From Rhizobium altiplani (GTDB lineage Bacteria; Pseudomonadota; Alphaproteobacteria; Rhizobiales; Rhizobiaceae), in the NCBI RefSeq assembly GCF_001542405.1, contig NZ_LNCD01000086.1, positions 1-64,000 on the forward strand: a stretch of 64,000 nt of DNA, read 5' to 3'. The number at the start of each line of letters is the position of its first letter. Within the stretch, counting starts at the first letter, position 1. The translations under genes and the position numbers were made by a program. Positions 58,488 through 64,000 of this stretch are shown piece after piece. The notes beneath the pieces are model-generated. The model made no database searches. It saw nothing but the letters and a program-made list of their open reading frames with translations, and was not told the DNA's origin.

Positions 58488-59067
58488 TGCCGCATCCGGT
58501 TTTCTGAAGCTTCGGCATCGCAAGGTCGATAACGCCGGAGCTGCCGGCTGTCGGGGTATCGAAGAGGGTCAGGACGAGTTGGAAGGTACCCGCCGCCGGC
58601 AGCGCTAGCCAGTTTCCCGGTCGGGCGTGCGCGGAAATGTCGATCGTGAAGCTGCTGTCGGGCTGCCGCAGCACCGTCCAGGAATTCAGCGCGCCGGGAA
58701 GCCCTGGTCGCAGCGAGGCAGGATTGCCGCTGTTGTCTGCGGTAAACAGCGTCCAGATGCGGGCGGGCGGCGTCTGCCCCGTGATACGGTAGCTGCAGCC
58801 GGCATTCAGCCGGTCGCCGGCGTCATCGACCTTGGCGGTAAACATCAGGCCTTCGGCGTTTCCGTAAAGCAGGCGTCCGGCACGCGCCCGGTGCGATTTC
58901 GCATAGGGGTCGGCGCTTTCGGTTTGTAGCTCGGGGAAGGCTTCCCAGGCGCCGAGCTTGATCGCGCCGAAGCCGGCCGTCGCATCCAGCGCGTAGAGCG
59001 AAATCATGATCCCGCCACCAAAGGCGATAATCAGAGTCATCGCTATGAAGAGAGGAAACCGAAACAC
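58480..59067 (-). CDS. DUF1214 membrane-anchored protein (COG5402-like)
   Basis: The 195-residue protein has an N-terminal transmembrane segment (FIAMTLIIAFGGGIMISLYAL) and a DUF1214 domain: DPYAKSHRARAGRLLYGNAEGLMF and WTLFTADNSGN. It ends with a beta-rich part and a terminal Cys. It is the first gene of a two-gene unit with the DUF1254 protein. The function is unknown. An envelope role is likely. Confidence 0.82.
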   Translation of the reverse strand: MFRFPLFIAMTLIIAFGGGIMISLYALDATAGFGAIKLGAWEAFPELQTESADPYAKSHRARAGRLLYGNAEGLMFTAKVDDAGDRLNAGCSYRITGQTPPARIWTLFTADNSGNPASLRPGLPGALNSWTVLRQPDSSFTIDISAHARPGNWLALPAAGTFQLVLTLFDTPTAGSSGVIDLAMPKLQKTGCGNA

Positions 59068-59247
59068 TATGCGCCCTTGAGAAACAAATCAGTTGAAAGG
59101 GTTACCACTGATTCTAGCTAGGCGGAATGGTGCAGGGCGGTATCGGCGGCATATCCCGGCCAAAACGGATCAACGCTGGACCATTCGAAAGGCCGACTGA
59201 TTTTCGATAGCTGGATCAGCGTCCAGACTTTTGGCATCAAGCGATTT

Positions 59248-60216
59248 TCAAAGATCGGCGCCCGCCGCGACGACTTTTCCGGAAGCTATCAGCGCCCGCA
59301 CAGCTTCGTGCACTGCCTCCAAGCTCGTGTACCGCGGTGTGTAGCCCAGGCGGTTTCGGCTCTTTTCAATTGAGTGGCACGAGCTTCGGATCACGTGCCC
59401 GCGACTGCTTTCGGCATACTCGCCGAGATCGGCAAACCATTCTTCAAAGGGCTTGTAAGCGATGCGCGGCTCCTTTCCGAACCAGCGATAAGCCGTTTCC
59501 GCGTAGCCCCGCAGGGTCAACGCTTGTTCCGATACCGTGTTGAAGACTTCGCCGATTGAAGCCGACCGGTTCTCGATCGCACACATGATCCAGCGAGCCA
59601 CGTCATCAGCATGGACGTGATGGACCATTTCAAGTCCGAGGTTCGGCAAGACGAGTTCATCGCCACGGGCAATCAGCGAAAAGACTTCCGGATCCGCGTT
59701 TCCGATCGGGTTGATCGGATTCCAGCCTTCGCCGACGATATGGCCAGGACGGAAACAGGTCGCGGGAAAGCCGGTGACGTGCGCCTCCCGCGTGAGCCAG
59801 GCTTCGCACTCGGCCTTGCCCCTCCCGTAGGCGTCTATCGGATTGGGCGGATCGGTCTCGGTCGAGGGGATCGCAAAAAGGCGGCCATAGACCCAGATCG
59901 AGCTACAGAACAGGTAATGGCCAACCTTTCCTCGGAGGGCCTCCACCACGTGCCGTGTACTGGATAGGTCGAACGATATCATATCGACGACGATATCAGG
60001 CCTTAGATCTGCGATCTTGGCGCCGAACCGGCCGGCTTTCTCCTCGGCCGCGCGATCGAGCGCGACGTTCTCGATCTCACCCCATGCGTAGTGGGGGCGA
60101 TAGGGTTTTGCTGTGCCACGGCTCACATTGACGACCTGATGGCCGCGCTCGACAAGCGCTGGCACCAGATAGCTTCCGACGTGGCCACTCCCTCCGATGA
60201 TGACGATGCGTGACAT
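59248..60216 (-). CDS. NAD-dependent epimerase/dehydratase family protein
   Basis: From the ATG at 60216 (GAGGGAGG upstream) the product has 322 residues. The extended-SDR elements are the nucleotide loop GGSGHVGSYLVPAL, the Ser of CSSIWVYG, YGRGKAE (YxxxK) and FRPGHIVGEGWNPINPIGN. The sugar or other substrate is unknown. The gene follows the penicillin-binding protein gene by 43 bp on the same strand. Confidence 0.85.
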   Translation of the reverse strand: MSRIVIIGGSGHVGSYLVPALVERGHQVVNVSRGTAKPYRPHYAWGEIENVALDRAAEEKAGRFGAKIADLRPDIVVDMISFDLSSTRHVVEALRGKVGHYLFCSSIWVYGRLFAIPSTETDPPNPIDAYGRGKAECEAWLTREAHVTGFPATCFRPGHIVGEGWNPINPIGNADPEVFSLIARGDELVLPNLGLEMVHHVHADDVARWIMCAIENRSASIGEVFNTVSEQALTLRGYAETAYRWFGKEPRIAYKPFEEWFADLGEYAESSRGHVIRSSCHSIEKSRNRLGYTPRYTSLEAVHEAVRALIASGKVVAAGADL

Positions 60217-60259
60217 GATCGGCCTCCCTCGCTCTACGAAGCAGTTGCTGCTGATGCCC

Positions 60260-62398
60260 TTAGTCGGCGCTCGCCACCTTTTGCGCGGCAAGCGGGGGCG
60301 CCGCCTTTAGCGCCTGGCCAAGGTCCTTGAGAATGTGCGTGGACTCGACCGAGAGCATCCGGGGCCGGACGAGGGGCGGCGGGCTGCCCTCCGCCGGCTT
60401 GGCGGCGGCGACCGTTTTTGCCGTCTTGTCGGGTGGCAGCGGCTGCGTGCCGGGGATCTGTCGAAGCGTGATGCCCTGGTGCGCATAGTCCATGGCACGC
60501 TTGAAGGTCATGGCCGGCAGCGAGCCACCGGTCATCTCGTTGGTCGAGGTATAGTCGTCGTTGCCAAACCAGACGGCGCACGTGTAGTTGCCGGTGTAGC
60601 CGATGAACCAGGCGTCGCGGTACGCCTGCGTCGTGCCCGTCTTGCCGGCTGTCAGAATGCCGTTGTCGAGCGCTGCCTTTCGCGCCGTTCCGACATAGGG
60701 GACGCGGGACAGCATCTGGTTCATGTAGGTGTCGGCCTTCTCGGAGAGCACCCGCTTGGCGGGCGGCTCGTCACGGTCGAAGTCGTAGAGGACGTCGCCG
60801 CCGTAATCGAGGACCTGCGTGATGCCGTGACGGCGCGACTGGTAGCCACCTGCCGGGAAGACGGCATAGGCGGTCGCCTGGTCGAGCACCGTCACCTCGG
60901 AGGTGCCGATCGGGATCGTCACGTCGTCGCGCACGGGCGACTCGACGCCGAGGTTCTTCGCCATGGCCCGGATCGGCTGGATGCCGAGCTTTTCCTTGGC
61001 AAGGCGCACCGGAATGGTGTTAATCGACTGGGCGATGGCGGTCGCAATGGTGACGCGGCCGGCGTACTTGTTGGCGTAGTTGCGAGGGGCCCAGTTGCCC
61101 CAGTAGATCGGCGCGTCGACGACGATGGTATCGGGCGTCATGCCGCTCTCCATCGCCACCGAATAGGTGTAGACCTTGAAGGATGAACCCGGCTGCCGCA
61201 GCGCCTTGGTGGCACGGTTGAACTGGCTTTCGCCGTAATCCCGGCCGCCGACCATGGCCCGCACCGCGCCGCCGTTTTCGATCACCACCATCGCGCCCTG
61301 TTTGGCGTGATAGCGCTCGCCATATTCGCGCAGCGACGTTTCCACTGAATCGTCGGCCGCGCTCTGCAGCCCCATGTCGATCGTGGTCCTAACGACGAGC
61401 GAATGCTGGGGGAAGCGCGGCGACAGGCGCATGACCTCGTCAAAGGCCCAGTCGAGGAAGAAATCGGGTGATTCCACCTGGTTGCGGTCGACGACCGTCG
61501 CCGGATTACGCCGGGCGGCGATCACCTGGCCCTCGGTCATCAGGCCGCTTTGCACAAGGTTGGTCAGCACCTCGTTGGCGCGACCGCGCGCCGCCGGCAG
61601 GTTGACGTGCGGCGCATATTTCGCCGGCGCCTTGAACAGGCCGGCGAGCATTGCGGATTCAGCCAGATTGACGTCGGTGATGCTCTTGCCGAAGTAGAAC
61701 TGCGCCGCTGCGGCAGCGCCGAAGGTGCCACCGCCCATGTAGGCGCGGTCGAGATAGGTGGAGAGGATTTCCTTCTTGGAGAGGTTAGCTTCGAGCCACA
61801 GCGCCAGGAAGGCTTCCGTAATTTTTCGGTCGATCGAGCGTTCGTTGGAGAGGAACAGGTTCTTGGCGAGCTGCTGCGTCAATGTCGAGCCGCCCTGTAC
61901 AACTTCGCCGGCCTGGGCGTTGGTAACAAGCGCGCGGAAGAGACCGATGACGTCGATGCCGAAGTGATCGAAGAAGCGCCGGTCCTCGGTCGCAAGCACT
62001 GATTTGATCAGCGCGTCGGGCAGTTCGTCGATAGGCACGGAGTTCTGGTGGATGACGCCGCGATGGCCGATGACGTTGCCATAGCGATCCAGGAAGGTGA
62101 CGGCGTAGTCGCCGCGATTGCGCCAATCTTCCTTGGTAGCTTCAAAGGCAGGCTGGGCGAGGGCGAGCATCAGGACGGCGCCGACGGAACCCCATGTCAG
62201 GCCTTCGCCGGCCAGTTCGAAGACAATGCGCTTCCAGCCGCGAACGCGGAAGCGGCGGAAGAAGATGGTGATGTCTTCCCAGATTTCGGCCGAGCGAAAA
62301 CCGGCATTCCAGATGGTCGAATCGATCCACGAGTCGATCTTCAAAAGCAGGTGGCGTTGCTTGCGCGGCCGTTTTTCTGGATTGTCCGGATCCGTCAC
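60260..62398 (-). CDS. Bifunctional penicillin-binding protein of the PBP1a type
   Basis: The 712-residue protein has a cytoplasmic N-terminus, a membrane segment near 65-85, a GT51 glycosyltransferase domain (ATEDRRFFDHFG with Glu138, QGGSTLTQQLAKN at 168-180) and a transpeptidase domain with Ser405-Lys408 (SSFK), SIN at 458-460 and KTGTT at 586-590. It polymerises and crosslinks peptidoglycan in the periplasm. The Pro/Ala-rich tail after about 660 is non-catalytic. It corresponds to one of several mrcA-like genes in rhizobia. Confidence 0.93.
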   Translation of the reverse strand: MTDPDNPEKRPRKQRHLLLKIDSWIDSTIWNAGFRSAEIWEDITIFFRRFRVRGWKRIVFELAGEGLTWGSVGAVLMLALAQPAFEATKEDWRNRGDYAVTFLDRYGNVIGHRGVIHQNSVPIDELPDALIKSVLATEDRRFFDHFGIDVIGLFRALVTNAQAGEVVQGGSTLTQQLAKNLFLSNERSIDRKITEAFLALWLEANLSKKEILSTYLDRAYMGGGTFGAAAAAQFYFGKSITDVNLAESAMLAGLFKAPAKYAPHVNLPAARGRANEVLTNLVQSGLMTEGQVIAARRNPATVVDRNQVESPDFFLDWAFDEVMRLSPRFPQHSLVVRTTIDMGLQSAADDSVETSLREYGERYHAKQGAMVVIENGGAVRAMVGGRDYGESQFNRATKALRQPGSSFKVYTYSVAMESGMTPDTIVVDAPIYWGNWAPRNYANKYAGRVTIATAIAQSINTIPVRLAKEKLGIQPIRAMAKNLGVESPVRDDVTIPIGTSEVTVLDQATAYAVFPAGGYQSRRHGITQVLDYGGDVLYDFDRDEPPAKRVLSEKADTYMNQMLSRVPYVGTARKAALDNGILTAGKTGTTQAYRDAWFIGYTGNYTCAVWFGNDDYTSTNEMTGGSLPAMTFKRAMDYAHQGITLRQIPGTQPLPPDKTAKTVAAAKPAEGSPPPLVRPRMLSVESTHILKDLGQALKAAPPLAAQKVASAD

Positions 62399-62582
62399 GT
62401 CTTATATTCCCGCCCGATCAGTCACTTCGACGTCGGAGGAACCTGACGCCGGACTATGGCAAATCTGCCGACAGTGCCCCGGAGTAACCGGAGCTTGGTG
62501 AATCATTGGTTGATTTGGCTGACAAGAACAAGAGAAATGGAAGCTCTCACGCGATTTTGCACGGAGCTGTTGCAAGAACGGA

Positions 62583-63074
62583 ATGATGGAAGAAGTACCC
62601 TTCTGGAAGACGAAGACGCTCGCCGAGATGACGACGACCGAATGGGAGAGCGTATGCGACGGCTGCGGCCTCTGTTGTCTCAACAAGCTCGAGGAGTGGG
62701 ATAGCGGCGACATCTACTTCACCTCGATCCGCTGCAAGCTGCTCGACGACCACAGCTGTCGCTGTTCCTCCTACGAGAACCGCTGGGATTTCGTGCCCGA
62801 TTGCGTCCAGCTCACCAAGGAAAACGTCGACGAGATCGCTTGGCTGCCGCCGACCTGCGGCTACCGGCTGATCAACGAGGGGCGCGATCTTTACTGGTGG
62901 CATCCCCTGATTTCTGGCGATCCCGAGACTGTCCATGCCGCCGGCATTTCGGCGCGCGGCCGGACGATCGACGAAACCGAGGTCAAGGTCGACGACTTTG
63001 AGGATTATGTGGTGGATTGGCCGCTGACAGTGGGCGACGAGGCGCAGGCCCAGCAGCCGGAGGCGGCTAAGTAG
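62583..63074 (+). CDS. YcgN/UPF0260-family cysteine-cluster protein
   Basis: The 163-residue protein carries a conserved set of eight cysteines (25, 28, 31, 32, 51, 59, 61 and 74) in CDGCGLCCLNKLEEW, IRCKLLD, CRCSSY and DCVQL, typical of UPF0260. These may bind a metal or an Fe-S cluster. A second ATG one codon on is also possible. The end overlaps the convergent TetR gene by eight bases. The function is not established. Confidence 0.88.
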   Translation: MMEEVPFWKTKTLAEMTTTEWESVCDGCGLCCLNKLEEWDSGDIYFTSIRCKLLDDHSCRCSSYENRWDFVPDCVQLTKENVDEIAWLPPTCGYRLINEGRDLYWWHPLISGDPETVHAAGISARGRTIDETEVKVDDFEDYVVDWPLTVGDEAQAQQPEAAK

Positions 63075-63636
63075 TCGCTGGTTGAGCGACCGTCTCAAGG
63101 AATTCTCTCAGCTCAGCGCGAACATAGTCTTCGATCGAGCCTTGCGGCTCGAAGCCCCACCAGAGCAGGCAGCCCTGCCATTGCGACAGCATCAGCCGTC
63201 CGAGCGGCGTTTTGCCTTGGGCGCCGAGGGATCGGTCGAGCGCTGCCGCCAGTGTCTTTCCCCAGGCAGCCCCACGAGCACGCAAGGCCGGGTCGCGCAG
63301 ATCTTCCCGCAGTACCAGCAGGCCTTCAGCGTAGGACGTGGCATCGTCGCCGTAATCCCTGGAAAGTCCGGCGAGCAGGTTGATGGCGCCTTCGGGTGTC
63401 TCGGGAAGAGACTGGATCTGCTGGGCCGTCTCCATGTCCAGCCGGTCCCAGGCGCGCAGCAGGCAGGCCCGCAGCATTGCAGCCTTGGTGCCGAAGCGCT
63501 GTACCAGCGTCGAGCCGGAAAGGCCGCTGATCTTCGCCACCGTGCCGAAGCTTGCCGCGTCAGGACCTTCCGCATGGACGAGGCCGAGCACCATGTCGAG
63601 AAGCTGTTCGTCGGAAAGCGTACGGGGTCGCGGCAT
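63067..63636 (-). CDS. TetR-family transcriptional regulator
   Basis: From the ATG at 63636 the protein has 189 residues with an N-terminal helix-turn-helix (SDEQLLDMVLGLVHAEGPDAASFGTVAKISGLSGSTLVQRFGTKAAMLRACLL) and a helical ligand-binding domain. It is divergent from a short-chain dehydrogenase, and a near-perfect palindrome lies in between, so it probably represses that gene and itself. Confidence 0.88.
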   Translation of the reverse strand: MPRPRTLSDEQLLDMVLGLVHAEGPDAASFGTVAKISGLSGSTLVQRFGTKAAMLRACLLRAWDRLDMETAQQIQSLPETPEGAINLLAGLSRDYGDDATSYAEGLLVLREDLRDPALRARGAAWGKTLAAALDRSLGAQGKTPLGRLMLSQWQGCLLWWGFEPQGSIEDYVRAELREFLETVAQPATT

Positions 63637-63660
63637 GAAAATTCCTCTTGTGTTCGCGAC

Positions 63661-63688
63661 GAATATGAACGAACGTTCGTTTATATTC
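63661..63688. promoter_or_regulatory. TetR operator between the regulator and the dehydrogenase
   Basis: A 28-bp palindrome centred at 63674.5 has a perfect 14-bp core AACGAACGTTCGTT. Outer arms pair GAATAT with ATATTC, leaving only one mismatched pair. It is 25 bases upstream of the TetR start codon and 53 bases before the dehydrogenase start. Confidence 0.8.
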
Positions 63689-63740
63689 AAGTGCAATGGC
63701 GAACACCCATTGCGCCTGGTCCAGCGTGGAGGACAAGCAC

Positions 63741-64000
63741 GTGACAGCAGCCCTTTCAGGAAAGATCGCCCTTGTGGCCGGAGGCACGCGCGGCGCAGGT
63801 CGCGGGATCGCCTTGGAACTCGGGGCCGCCGGGGCAACGGTCTACGTTACCGGCCGCACGACGCGGGAGAAGCAATCGGAGTATGGCCGCCCGGAGACGA
63901 TCGAGGAGACCGCCGAGATGGTAACCGCTGCGGGCGGCGAGGGGATCGCGGTTCGCGTCGATCATACCATGCCTTCGGAAGTCGAGGTGCTGGTCGAAAG
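63741..64000 (+). CDS. Short-chain dehydrogenase, truncated by the window edge
   Basis: The GTG at 63741 follows GGAGGA at good spacing. The visible 86 residues begin VTAALSGKIALVAGGTRGAGRGIALELGAAGATVYVTGR, an SDR nucleotide-binding motif, and continue in an open frame to the edge. The catalytic Tyr and the C-terminus lie outside. It is likely regulated by the divergent TetR protein through the palindrome. Confidence 0.85.
   Translation, partial: MTAALSGKIALVAGGTRGAGRGIALELGAAGATVYVTGRTTREKQSEYGRPETIEETAEMVTAAGGEGIAVRVDHTMPSEVEVLVE

Overview
The window is high-GC chromosomal DNA of an alphaproteobacterium of the Rhizobiaceae, most likely Ensifer/Sinorhizobium or a close relative. This rests on protein families and gene order recalled from memory, not on a search: a Ros/MucR zinc-finger regulator next to a seven-gene mrp (pha) antiporter operon, a dmeRF nickel/cobalt efflux pair with a poly-C operator, a membrane-bound PQQ glucose dehydrogenase, and many small DUF proteins typical of rhizobia. 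No rRNA, tRNA, CRISPR array or prophage was seen. One insertion-sequence transposase is cut by the left edge.

Layout. Positions 1-3.4 kb look accessory or decaying: an IS630-type transposase, an ecotin protease inhibitor and an amidohydrolase pseudogene with two frameshifts. From 3.7 to 6.3 kb lie a peroxiredoxin-like protein and a divergent AraC/short-chain dehydrogenase pair. From 6.4 to 10.3 kb, a coiled-coil protein, a membrane protein and a ClpP-like membrane-anchored protein lie on one strand. From 10.5 to 20 kb come housekeeping and stress genes: superoxide dismutase, a metallophosphoesterase, exonuclease III, a WYL regulator/LysE exporter pair, cytochrome c', a diheme cytochrome c, a 2-oxoglutarate-type oxygenase and a DJ-1/PfpI protein.

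From 19.7 to 22.9 kb there is an acetyltransferase preceded by what looks like a ribosome-dependent attenuator with an aromatic-rich leader peptide, then dmeRF and a class A beta-lactamase. From 23 to 34.4 kb come a PIN-domain protein, glucose dehydrogenase, SelO, an MFS exporter, a homocysteine S-methyltransferase-like gene with a divergent TetR, and an oligopeptidase B. From 34.6 to 42.9 kb come a polysaccharide deacetylase, an FAD oxidoreductase, an AI-2E-type permease, a VOC protein, a universal stress protein under an FNR/FixK-type box, a DksA-like protein and MsrB.

From 43.3 to 51.8 kb lie mrpABCDEFG, mucR, a DnaA-domain-IV-like regulator, a frameshifted DUF6456 gene and SufE. From 52 to 64 kb are a histidine kinase with a possible structured RNA upstream, a peptidoglycan-binding protein, several DUF proteins, a PBP1a-type penicillin-binding protein, and a TetR/dehydrogenase pair sharing a near-perfect palindrome at the right edge.

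The most unusual element is the leader/attenuator region at 20242-20403 (minus strand). It combines a promoter placed so that transcription would begin at the AUG, a 16-codon ORF ending in a Tyr-Phe-Trp-Leu-Tyr-Leu run, and mutually exclusive antiterminator and terminator helices, ahead of a GNAT gene instead of an amino-acid biosynthesis gene.
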